DNA from: Neurospora tetrasperma FGSC 2508
Lineage: Eukaryota > Ascomycota > Sordariomycetes > Sordariales > Sordariaceae
DNA: 64,000 nt
Assembly (NCBI RefSeq): GCF_000213175.1
Contig: NW_009799099.1
Coordinates: 4,032,473 to 4,096,472 of the forward strand
Direction of reading: 5' to 3'
Numbering within the stretch: the stretch's first letter is position 1; each line of letters starts with the position of its first letter. Positions 12,253 through 23,072 of the stretch are shown in pieces. The notes under the pieces were generated by a model. It worked only from the letters and a program-made list of their open reading frames with translations, was not told the DNA's origin and made no database searches. Position numbers and translations under genes: made by a program.

Positions 12253-13600
12253 ATGGTCAAGGAAACGAAGCTCTACGACCTGCTAGGGATCAGCCCTACG
12301 GCTACCCAGGACGAGATCAAGAAAGCCTACAGGTAAGCATCTCTCCAACCCGAAACCCCATATAATTGCTCTCGCAGTATAAGATCGAGGGAGAGATCTC
12401 CTCTTTCCTACGCCATCCTTCTTTCACTTTGGCATTCACATCATCCTCTCTTACAGCCATCAGTGGACCCCTGCTGACCCCTCACTAGGAAAGCCGCCCT
12501 AAAATGGCACCCCGACAAGAACAAGGACAACCCGGAGGCTGCCGAAAAATTCAAGGAGTGCTCTCAGGCGTATGAGATCCTTTCGGATCCCGAGAAACGC
12601 AAGATGTACGATCAGTTCGGCCTTGAATTTATCCTGAGAGGCGGCCCGCCCCCGACTGAGGGCGGCGCAAACCCATTTGCCGGAGCCGGTGGCATGCCCG
12701 AGGGCTTTGCTTCTTTCTTTGGAGGAGGAGGCATGCCTGGTGGCGGAGGAGGTGCGAGAACATTTTCCTATGGATTCAATTTTACCAACCCCGAGGACCT
12801 CTTCCGGGATGCTTTCCGGGATGAAAAGATGGGTGGTGGCATGGGTGGTGGCATGGGTGGTGGCATGGGCGGAATGGGTTTTGAAGACATCCTCTTTAAT
12901 GCTGCGCGTGGTGGTGCAGGACAGCGCCGAACTGCGAGAAACCCCTTCGGCGGCGGCGACAACATGCGCAGCGCCCGCCAAGCAACACCCGAAGTCACGA
13001 CAGTTGAACGCCCCTTGCCCGTATCCCTTGAGGATCTGTTCCACGGCACGACCAAGAAAATGAAGATCAAGCGCAAGACCTTTGACGAGACCGGTAAGCG
13101 CACGACGAGCGATACCGTCTTGGAGGTACCAATCAAGCCCGGCCTCAAGAAGGGTAGCAAAATCCGGTTCAAGGGTGTTGGTGATCAAGAAGAGGGTGGC
13201 CAGCAGGATCTGGTGTTCGTCGTCGAAGAGGTACGTATAAACTCCCTCCCCTTTCCTCACGCATTGCCTTTTTGAAGGAATGACCAGCTGACAGTGTCTG
13301 TATTAGAAACCACATCCGCTTTTCACTCGGGACGGCAACGACCTCATTCATACTATCGACTTAGACCTCAAGGAGGCATTGACAGGGTGGAAGAGAACCA
13401 TCACGACGATCGACGGCAAGAGCATTAACATTGAGAAGGCCGGCCCGACACAACCTGGGAGCCAAGATGTATATCCGGGCCTGGGCATGCCCATCTCGAA
13501 GCAACCAGGCCAACGGGGCAACCTCATCGTCAAGTATAATGTCAAGTTCCCCACCAGCTTGACGCCTGAACAAAAGGAAAAACTGAAGGAAATTCTCTAA
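12253..13600 (+). CDS. sis1: Class B Hsp40 co-chaperone (Sis1/DNAJB1 type)
   Basis: This J-protein stimulates cytosolic and nuclear Hsp70 ATPase and delivers misfolded substrates to it. The exons are 12253..12332, 12489..13230 and 13307..13600, giving 371 residues; the introns are 156 and 76 nt. The J domain covers residues 1-70, with the HPD motif at 34-36. A Gly/Phe/Met-rich region follows to about 150, including three perfect MGGG repeats. The C-terminal substrate-binding domains begin near 175 ([22 protein letters not shown]) and include [20 protein letters not shown] and the [16 protein letters not shown] ending. No zinc-finger CXXCXGXG repeats are present, which separates it from class A Ydj1. 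The length fits the family (yeast Sis1 352, human DNAJB1 340). It lacks the SSSPLMKLL-type ends of specialised members. The identification is strong. Confidence 0.93.
12829..12864 (+). repeat. Three perfect 12-nt tandem repeats coding MGGG
   Basis: ATGGGTGGTGGC is repeated three times without change inside the Gly-rich region of the Hsp40. The identical codons suggest recent expansion. Confidence 0.95.
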
Positions 13601-16081
13601 ATGGGGTCAAGCGATGAGTATCGGTTCTCTGTAGTAGTTCACTCTCGGATACCTTTGTCCTTCTTGTCGCCTCAACAGGAAGGGACCAGCAATCTTCAGG
13701 ATTGGCCTGAAGAACAGCTTTCAACGCCGGCCTTTGACAACATTCGGGAACCTGTTCGGACCCACCCCCTTGAGGGTATGTAGAATGGTGGGCGTGTTGG
13801 ATTTGTTTTCTACCCGGGGGGCATTTGCTTTGGTCTCTCTGTCCGCCATGTGCGGTTCTTGACCATGGTCCACCATATTTGGGCGTTACTGGATTCGTTT
13901 CTTTTTTTGGTGCTCAGCTTTCATCGCGTCAGGCTCGCATTGAGATTGGTATTGTTGGTTTAGGCGGCATATGTGGTGGGAGCTGGTGATGACAATTTTG
14001 ATGATAATGAGTATCCCCGACAAAAGTTCATAGGCCCCCTGTTGTAAATGTTGGGAGAGGAAAGGGCGCTGGTCTCTCTTAGCATGTTGCGTTCTCTCAA
14101 GGTTATACAATAGCCAGAGACACGCGAGGCCAACGTCAATGGGAATACCATAGCAGGCTTAGATATCAAATGGCTATATCTTTTATAGAAGACGGCTCGG
14201 GATATTGCATCTCGGAATGGTTTCAAGGTGACAATCCTCGGTTATCACCACCAAACGATACAGACGAATAGAAAGTTGATCGTGACCATAGACTACCAAG
14301 CGGGGTAGCTAAAACCGATAGATGGACATAGTTACTACAGAATGCAAATCAATGTGCCAGAAAACTTCTCTCTTCTCGACTTGACCTTGGAGAGAAACCG
14401 TAACTTGCTGAAAGACGACGCGGAGCGACATGTGGGAATATGAGCAAGTTCCAGCTACAACATGTTGACCAAATAAACACACACTACGTATCTTAGGGGG
14501 GAAGCCACGGCGGGGTCGAATCCAACTGCATACACTAGACCGATGATTCAACTTGTCCACTTTTCACTTCATCTTGGCTCTCATCACGGGATTTTCGAAA
14601 GTCCAAACAAGAGGAACAACGACATTGTTAGGTCGGCCCGTCTACCCAACAGCCATTCCAACACCCCGCCAAGCCAAGGATTACATATAACCGGCTGGCT
14701 GGTCGATCGGGAAACGCGGCATAATGGGAGAATGAGCGGAAGCGGAAGTAACCACTCGGTCTTACCTTTCCCGCGTTGTCGCTTACGCAGTATACTGCTT
14801 TCTGTTTCATTTGTTTTTCTTTTTCTTTTTGGGACTCTGATGGCTGCTCTACTGCTGACTTGATCACCATTCTGGTGCCGATCTCAATGGGGGGTTAAGT
14901 AGGGAAGCATGTCTACGGTTAGATATTTTTGTTGGACAAAAGATTTGCAGGGTCCGGGTCCAAGTTTCTGTGAGGTTCTGGATTCGGATTTTGAATCGAG
15001 CGCTTTCACCTGTTTTCGGTTTTGTTGCTGTGTTGTTCTTCGCGAAGATGGTTCGACCGAGGCCTGTCCATGGCTGCACGATGTTCTTGGTCTCATTGAT
15101 GATGATAGTTAGATAACTACCTAGCTATCGCTCTAGCAATCTTCTAGTGCTACTGTTAACAAGTTAGAATTCCTTTAGCGTACTTCCTGGGCCCCGCTCT
15201 ATGTCACGGTGGGGCTTCTGTCCAATGACATCACCGGGGGCCCCACTACCACTACTCTGACGCCGATCAACATCCTGTCTGGAGAAGGCATCCGTCTGCA
15301 CGTTTCTTCAGGAAAAGAAAGGTGTACGAGAGGGGGTGCTAGGTGCTCAGGGTGATGTGAGGGGTCAGAGCAACATTCAGAAAGTGATCGAGAAGATCGA
15401 TCGAATCCCGTCTCGAAGGTTCAGCAGTTTGGTGGTTTGTCAGTGTGGTCCCCGAGCGCCGAGCGCGGCAGTGATGTGTGATGTGGTGAGGTGGAGTTTC
15501 AGGAACGGACCTCGTAACCGTGGTCAAGACCGGCGATGCACGAGTCCGTCCTGTCCTGTCCTGTCCATTGGTCCCAGGGGTCCTTCTTTTTTGTTATTGT
15601 TCTGTGCCTTGGACTTTGGTATGTAGTGGGTTAGGAAAGGAGACCGGGAAGTAGGTAATATCCACATGTTAGGGATTCAGTAAGTACCTAGAGGTAGTTC
15701 TTTCTCGCTTACCTTACGTAGGTACTTCAAGCTTCTTTCTCCCGCTCTTTCCTTCCTCTCATCATTTACTCCTTCATCCTCTTATCCTCTCTTCTCCCAA
15801 CAAAACGGCTATTATTTCCACCTCTAACCTAACGCACTCACCCTCGCTCTCTATCCTCGCCTCTTCGCAGACGTGCTTTCACTCTTGCTGTACACGACTT
15901 TTGCTTATAGCTTAACTTGCTTCGTGTTTACGAGATACCCATTTGCTCATCACGATCATCCTTTCGGCTACTTGTCTTAACCGAGAACTCTTGGAGATCA
16001 CGGCCGAAGAACGCTAGCGACGTCATCATCTAAAGACACTTTCAGTACCCAACTCAGACGATCAACTACCAATCAGTCAAA
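13601..16081. other. Intergenic region, tandem genes
   Basis: This is 2.5 kb between the Hsp40 and the HAD gene, with short unconvincing frames only. A CCTGT repeat lies at about 15549-15568. A pyrimidine-rich leader region is annotated separately at 15730-15850. No gene was seen. Confidence 0.5.
15730..15850 (+). promoter_or_regulatory. Pyrimidine-rich promoter/leader tract upstream of the HAD gene
   Basis: A ~120-nt stretch of mostly C and T lies about 230-350 nt before the start codon of the HAD phosphatase gene. CT-rich tracts near transcription start sites are common in filamentous fungi, so this probably marks the core promoter. The exact start cannot be read from sequence. Confidence 0.4.
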
Positions 16082-16890
16082 ATGGGCAAGGTAAGAGACA
16101 TCCCCCCAGACCAAATAGGTTTGTACGAATGATCTCTAACAGTTAGTCCGTTACGCAGATCAACACCCTCCTCTTTGACTGCGACAACACCCTCGTCCTC
16201 TCGGAGGAGGTTGCCTTCGAAGGCTGCGCCGACCTGATTAACCAGATCGCCGCCACCAAAAACATCCCGCTCGAAAAGCCTTTCACGGGCGAATCGCTCA
16301 TCGTTGAGTTTGTTGGCCAGAACTTCCGGGGCATGCTGCGCTCGCTGCAGGAGCGGTACGGCTTCCCGCTCACCGATGAAGAGTTGGAGACGTACGTGAA
16401 GAAGGAGGAGGACGTAGTGATCGCCAAGATCCAGGAAAAGCTCTCGCCCTGCCCCAATGTCGACGGCGTGCTCGAGCGCCTGGCTGCCGAGGGCAAGTAC
16501 GAGCTCGCGGTCGTGAGCAGCTCGGCGCTGCGCCGCGTCAAGGCCAGCATTGAAAAGGTCGGCCAGGACAAGTACTTTGGCGACCGAGTGTTCAGCGCGG
16601 CCACGAGTCTGAAGCCGCCGACGAGCAAGCCCGATCCGGCCATCTACCTGCACGCGCTCAAGGAGCTGGGAAAGAAGGCGGAGGAGTGCCTGGCGATCGA
16701 GGACAGCAAGAGCGGGACGCTAAGCGCGGCGAGGGCGGGCATCAAGGTCATTGGTTATGTTGGACCCTACAAGGCCGAGGAACGACTTAAGATGGAGAAG
16801 GTCCTGGCGCAAGCGGGTGCTTCTATCATCATGAGGGACTGGAACCAGTTTGAGGGGTACCTGGCGGCGATCGAGAAGGGTGACTTTTAG
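16082..16890 (+). CDS. HAD-superfamily phosphatase/phosphohydrolase
   Basis: The exons are 16082..16090 (only ATGGGCAAG) and 16159..16890, giving 246 residues; the intron is 68 nt with donor GTAAGA. All four HAD motifs are visible. Motif I is FDCDNTLV, with nucleophile Asp10 and acid/base Asp12. Motif II is Ser in VSSS at 122-125. Motif III is Lys160 in SKPDP. Motif IV is Glu184-Asp185 in IEDSKSG. The alpha-helical cap between motifs I and II (about residues 16-95) is the C1 type seen in beta-phosphoglucomutase and sugar-phosphate phosphatases. The substrate cannot be told from sequence. The tiny first exon is needed because no ATG precedes motif I in the second exon in this frame. The gene ends 65 nt from the convergent RIT1 gene. 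Confidence 0.9.
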
Positions 16891-16955
16891 AGGGCGTTTT
16901 TAGATGATATCCATCGTGTTTTCTTGGTTTTGCATTCAATTAGAACAAATTCCTT

Positions 16956-18543
16956 TCAGTTCCGCCAGTCCATCAGGAAACTGTTTACGCTCTGAAGAGT
17001 TGCCCTGCTCGGGTTGGCATCGGGAAATGCCGTCATGATATGACCCAGCTTCACCCGAATGGAAGCCTTATTGTGATTCTGCCCCTGGTCCGCTGCAGAC
17101 CTGACGGTCCCAGCCGAGTCGACGAAGCACCAGCAGTAAAGAGCCAGTGCTGCTCCAACCGACAAGTCCCTACCAGACTCGCACAACAAGACAATTTCTT
17201 TGTTTGCGCCTTTGCCCGTGCCCGTGCCCATCTCGGCATCGGCATCAACGCATTCTTGCAGGAACCGCAAGACAAAGTCGCAAATACTCGGCAGTGCCTC
17301 TCTCAAGAACCGGCTCGCAGTCTTGCTCTTCCCCAGCCCAACCTCCATATGCCTCTTCGACTTCTCCCACGTCTCCTTTTCCGTTGTTTTCGGCACCAGA
17401 CTAACCACGCAAACGTTTTCTTGGGAAGAAGAAGTCAGCGCCTTCTCCTCAGCCGATAACGCACCCACCAGCAGCCTCGGGGCAACCTTTTTCAACTCCC
17501 CTACCGCTTGTCCGCCCGCCTCCGAATTCGCAACCAGCATCTCTATCAAGCCCGGTAAATCCCCCTCCGGCGTCCCCAACAGCTGCCTCTGGTTCGCCCA
17601 AAACAGCGGCGCCGTCAGTCCGTGCGCCCAGTTCTCTGTGTCATCACCCGCGCCCTGGATATACCCTTCTTCACTCATCTCCGTACCTACCACCCGGCGG
17701 GAGCTGGTGCAGCAGACGACGGGGTGGAAGGAGACTTTGATCTCATCGACCATCTCGGGAGTTAGTTCGTCGTCTGGGGTTACCCAGAGGGGGCGGAGGG
17801 GTTTTTGTATGTTTTGGCGGAGGGAGGGAATATCGGGTTGGAGAGCGAGGAGGGAGCTGAGGAAGAAGGGAAGGCGGGAGGACATTTGAGAGTGCTCGGA
17901 GGAGGAGACTACAGTGGGGGGGACGTGGAGGGCGTGGGATTGGGGGTGGGAGGGGAAGAGGGCCTGGTTAAGGACGGTGCACCAGATTGGGATTGTTTTG
18001 CTGAGGGCGTCGGGCATGCCTGGATAAGTGATCAGTCCTGGGGGTTCGCTTGTTGGTATGTGGAGGTTTTGGTTTATTCAATACTTACGCTTGCCTCGCC
18101 GGGTTGAGTCTACGATGATGCATCTGTGGTGGTCATGACATGATTAGTTGTTAGTGTAAGAGAAGCGGAAACTTGGACAGCAACAAAACAAGATATACGC
18201 AGGGGTGTACAAACCCATCATTCCGCCCAATGACCTCCAAAAGATGAAAGTTCAGCCTCCTCGTGCTAAACTTCCACTGGCCCGTGTGCCCATCGGTGCT
18301 CTTGAAATAAGCCGACGACCTCTTCAGTTGGGGATCAATATACCAGCTGCCACATCGCTCATTAGCCACGAGCGGAAGGCCGAGAACATCAGCTACCTCG
18401 TGCACGAAGGCCGCATCGTGCTGTATGGACTTGAGCCGATTCGTGATGGAGAGGTTCGACTTCTTGAGATCTCCCAGGATCTTGGAGAAGTTGTGGTTGG
18501 CTTGCTCCGAGAAGACAATGTCTGCTAAGGTGGGAGCCGGCAT
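16956..18543 (-). CDS. rit1: Initiator-tRNA A64 2'-O-ribosylphosphate transferase (Rit1)
   Basis: Rit1 adds 2'-O-ribosyl phosphate to A64 of initiator tRNA-Met, which keeps it out of translation elongation. The exons are complement 18215..18543, 18089..18123 and 16956..18019, giving 475 residues; the introns are 91 and 69 nt. Recognisable Rit1 blocks are RCGSWYIDP, STDGHTGQWKFSTRRLNFHL, and the block spanning exons 1-3 (residues 110-135, CIIVDSTRRGKRMPDALSKT, then IPIWCTVLN). A dual-specificity-phosphatase-like C-terminal loop, CESGRDLSVGAAL, starts at about Cys401. A 35-nt middle exon carries the conserved DSTRRGK core. The length fits the family (yeast Rit1 513). The start at 18543 is the first ATG in frame. 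Identification is strong. Confidence 0.92.
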
Positions 18544-18979
18544 GATGTTTACGGCCGGCAGGTTGGCCGGGTCTTTACTGCGTAGCTTATTACGGGCTTT
18601 TGCCGGAGCAATTTCGATATCTCTTCTGGGTGTTGTATGAGCGATGATGAAAGCCGGACCATACCCCGTATCGAGTGGAACAAGTTCCGCGATGCGATGC
18701 GGAAATGATCCCGCGATAAACGTTCAATGTTTTTTCCTTCACCCAAGGATATGGCCCGAAATGTTGTTTTTGTGACCGACTGTTTTTTTCCCCCAATATA
18801 TTGACCCCGATATTGTGGCTTGGATTTCTTGGTGTTGAGGAAGAGTTGCGTAACAGAATGGATCCTAGCCGGCACTGAAATCCGCGATTTTCCTACCTGG
18901 CGTAACGGAAACTTTACAGAAACGCTTCATTGCCAGTGAAATGTCCCGGTCTTGGCTTGTAACAAAGGGTAGATTCTTA

Positions 18980-19029
18980 CGCTACTGTACGCACCTGCCC
19001 GTACACTACACTAGTGCAGTACAGTAGCG
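18980..19029. repeat. Inverted repeat with perfect 11-bp arms
   Basis: CGCTACTGTAC at 18980-18990 is matched by its exact reverse complement at 19019-19029, with a 28-nt spacer that itself contains TACACTACACTAGTG. It lies about 440 nt upstream of RIT1. Confidence 0.9.
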
Positions 19030-22000
19030 ACCCCAAGCCACTGTGCTAAGCCTGTTTCGACTCCACACTTGATCGATTCCACACGGCGGGTGGCCGGGAG
19101 CTGGGGACCACATGCGCCTGGAGGTAGGGACCGGGCTCGGGGATCCCGATGAAAATGGCCTGGGGACATGAACACGTCCGAGTATGCCTCGCAAGGCTGA
19201 ACGGACCTTTTTGGGGATGAATTGTCTCGAGGATTGTCGTCTAGATATCGGAGTTGAGGATCTTGATATGTATGTAAACAAGACTATTGCTGTCAATATT
19301 CCACTTGCTGCAAGCGGAACGAACAACGGCGATTTGGTGGATATTATCACAGGGCTGCTCTTGGCACTGTTACAAAGGTACGCCGGATGGTAGCCAAGGG
19401 TAAAGAGTAGAGGTGGTCAGCCATGACAAATTTTCCCAAATCCTCATTTCGATATCACGCTGGAGCTAATCAAACAAAAACATGGAGGCACATATCATCA
19501 ACAATCATGGGCGATCTTGTTCAATGACAGGATGAGATCTGGAAATCAATCAGGGGCACTGATAACCGAACGACCCCACATTCTTGACGACGAGGGGAAG
19601 AGTCTGGGCCGCCACTTTCTTTGCAACACCATCAACGGTTGTACATTAGTCGAACGAATCACAACTCTCTGGAAAACTTGAAACTGCCTTGCAGCCAAAC
19701 GAAGGACCTGAGCTGTTCCCCATTCTGACAACAAGAAGCTTGGTTCATACAAACATCGGCTTTTCATCTGGCCCCAGTGAATTCAAGCCGTCACCTCACT
19801 ACACTAGCAAAATAGTTGACCGTTTCTTTTCGTATGATGGTACGATCGATTGGCATTCGGAGTTCCCGACAGCGTTCTGCTCGGGCCAAGCTCCCGAACT
19901 GGAATTTTAGTGCACTACCTACTCAGCGGGATGTAAGCCAGCAAAACAGGACGCAGCGGCGGAACCTATCTTTTTCTCCCCTCGCCCGCGCGGCTAGTCA
20001 AAAATCCCTAGACGGGAAGATGCCCGACTTTCTCATCGGTAGCCCCAGACCTCGCTGTCAGCGTACTGGGACATGTTCTTACTAGCGCTTCATGATTTTT
20101 GGTTTATTCGAGATCAATGCACCGGCCCGACGAGCCTCTCTGTACGGGTCCATATAAACGCCCGGGACAACGACAAGCTGGTTGATGACTGCCGAGGATC
20201 AAATGTCAATCAAGATGAAATGGGCATACTACCGCAGTGACAATCAATTTCGACTGCACGGCGAAACATGCAAGCCAGCTTCGTGGACCTCATGGCCTGT
20301 CTTTCCCCCTGTATCAGGTACGGGGTTGTTGGCAAACAAACCTCGGCTCCCGGCCGCTGCCCGCACCGTGACCGGCCGCAGCTCGGCTCCGCTCTGGCCA
20401 ATTCTGGCCAGTTTCCCACATTCAAGAGAAACTCGCCGACAGATACCGATTGCGAGATACCGCCAATTTAACACCCCCGCCAATCGCTCGGCATCTGAAG
20501 CTGGAAATCATTGGAGGCACAATCCCAGACGAAGCCTTGGAAAACTGGGGCGTCGAGACCAGGCCAGAATATATGAGGAAGCTCGTTGATTGGTCGTGAT
20601 GGAGACATGGCACGGGTCCTAGCTTCGCCGCAAGATCATCGAGGTTTTGACGTCTGTCTTTCTGAAGCCATCGACACCTGCTCTCTTCGCTCTTCATTGG
20701 TGAGAAGTCAGACTGCGCAGGAATGTGCACTTCGCCTACGCCCCCCGGCCGCACCTAGCGAGGCCACCCATTCCTTCGGGGACCGATCACCCTAAACTTG
20801 GGGCTGATGAGGAACTGCAAGTCAACGGGGGAAGGGTCTGATGCTAGCCATTGAGAGCCTGTTCCATGGGAAAGGGTATGCAGTCGATGTACCTACATTC
20901 TCTGTCCGTCCTCCTGGGTCAATGGGACTGACTGGGTGCCGTTCGTACATGCGTTGTTGTCTTGAGAATGCGCAGCAAGCCAGGCCATGGCCCAATCATC
21001 ACGGTGAATGAGCTCATCCGAGCCAACCAAGCCGCACCGCCGCCTGTGGGTCGTAGGGCTGGAATGGAGGGCAGAGCCGACGCCGGCCGGAGTTCATATC
21101 ATCAGTGGATCACCGACTCTTCAACCCCCCCACACCCAACAACGTCCATCGATGTCATTCATCATGGCCCTCTTACTTACGCCGACATTCCGTGGTGCTC
21201 CTAGTCTTCCGGCCTGGCACCGTCAAAACCGCATCACAATTTTGCGTAATGTCTGTCCATGCTTGTATGTGTCGATCTTCATCAGCTCAAGCCATGGGTG
21301 GTTCTCGTAACACAGACATGCCGGGGTAACTCGTGGTCGTTGTCGGACTTGCGTTGACGCTGACCATGTAACTGTTATCCAAGCCTTTGCCGCCACATCG
21401 CGGTTACTATCATGCTGCCCTTTGTTGCGCAAAGGTGCGATTCCTAGGGAAAACTCGGACAGAAGTCGGTTATAGTCCAGTCGGATAAGCTCCGGCCGAA
21501 TTTAAACATCCTGTGGCCCCGTGAAAGGCTTGCTTTCCCTAGCAGCCGGCACTCCTCATGCGCGGCTCCCAGGGCGCTAGATGTTGAGATAACAAGTTGG
21601 CAAGACACGAACATGCCGTCATGTGTTTGTTGTGCTGAGAATGGCAGTGAAGACGCCGACACATGATTTCGAAACCCGGGGCCGCCAATGCGCGCGGCCG
21701 GACTAGCTAGCCTCCGCCTACCGGCACACAGCCCGGTGAGATCCTTGTCCCTCACAGAGGCAACCTTGCAGCCGTGTGGCACCCCATGTTCCACAAGCCA
21801 AACAGAAGCGGTGACCCTATGAATTTCTTCCCGTGCTCCCTGTGAGCAAATGATGATTATCTGCCTTTTTGCTTTGTCTTGCTTTGCTTGCCTTGCCTTT
21901 TTAATATTTTAATACCACTAAGAGACCTCCATCAAAAAGAAACGCGGGGTGAACACCATCCATTCAGTAGTATCTTGGGATCTGATGGAGGGAGGCATCA

Positions 22001-22371
22001 TGTACCTACCTACCCCATTTCCCATCTCCAGGTCTTCCCCCTTTGGGATGGCTTCTCTCAACACACGCTCCTCGCCCAAACCCAAGAATATCTCATATCA
22101 CTACACATTGGCACGGAGACTCATTTATCTCTCTCTTAAGCGAGAGTCGTGAGGGACTTGTTTCCTATCTTGGCGTCCCTATACGGATTGGAGTTTTTAT
22201 ATTGTTTCGCACGCGAATACTTACAGCGCATAGTTTGTTACCGTTACATGCCTCTTATAGACCCGTTTAATAAAGCATGGGTCAAATGGGTAGGGCAGCG
22301 TGGCGGAATGGCGGCCTGCATATGGTAGCGCATGTCACCCCTGGTCATTACAGTAGCGTAGCACAGGACGA

Positions 22372-22578
22372 ACTACACGTGTAGTGTAGACTACACATCT
22401 GCTAGGGCGTAACTTGCTAGCTAGGTACGGGAGCACTACAAGAAACAGGGGACGGGCTGATGACGAACTGGCTATTTCATGTGCCTAAATCGAAGGTTCA
22501 TTGCCACCTTGACAAACCACGCTAACAAGTTGTATCCCAGCAGAGGTGTAGTACACTACTTACACTACACTACGTGTA
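22372..22578. repeat. Cluster of GTGTAG/CTACAC inverted repeats
   Basis: CTACACGTGTAG (perfect palindrome, 22373-22384) overlaps GTGTAG-A-CTACAC (22384-22396). Further on, GTGTA-G-TACAC (about 22546-22556) and CTTACAC/GTGTAAG around an 8-nt loop (about 22558-22579) follow. All lie 500-700 nt upstream of the zinc-cluster regulator start. Confidence 0.8.
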
Positions 22579-23072
22579 AGAAGCTCTTCCCCCCTTGATC
22601 TGACCCTTCTCGTCCCGTCCTCGGACACTCCCAGACATGGCCGATGAGGGTGTCTTTAAGAAGTCCTGGATTCGCCACAGCTGCTCCCATCCTGGCCTCT
22701 CTCTTGTTTGTTTCCATTTCTTCCACGCACAAATCTTGCAAGAGTGACACCGACGTCGGCGTATCACCTCGCTGCTGGCTGCTTGCTACCAGCTACTGAC
22801 AAGCCAGATCCATCCCGTCGTTGTTAGTTCGTACGTGCGTCTGATCGCCAGCAGTTCCACTTCATCCCGAATTCGACGACATACACTACATACACATCCT
22901 TACGTACTGTTTGCGCGCGACGGTCCGATACATATACACGGGGACGAATCCGGTCTATCTCTTCGAGTCTTAAACGACTGCGATGCCGTTACTTGACACA
23001 TGCGTTAACCCCCAGACCGAAATCGAATAGCGCCAATCAACTTCGAGAGATCGACGAGTAAACGCCGGCTTC

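Larger units (their letters stand above)
18544..23072. other. Long intergenic region between divergent genes
   Basis: This is 4.5 kb between RIT1 (minus) and the zinc-cluster regulator (plus). It contains an inverted repeat with perfect 11-bp arms (18980-18990 and 19019-19029) and clustered GTGTAG/CTACAC inverted repeats at about 22372-22578. The short frames (up to 135 codons at 20182..20589) show no motif. No gene was seen. Confidence 0.5.

Noticed and set aside
12499-13260. 253-codon minus-strand frame
   Set aside because: It is antisense to the Hsp40 second exon; the repeated [12 protein letters not shown]-like part is the mirror of the MGGG repeats.
17200-17889. 229-codon plus-strand frame
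   Set aside because: It is antisense to the third exon of RIT1, whose protein motifs are clear.
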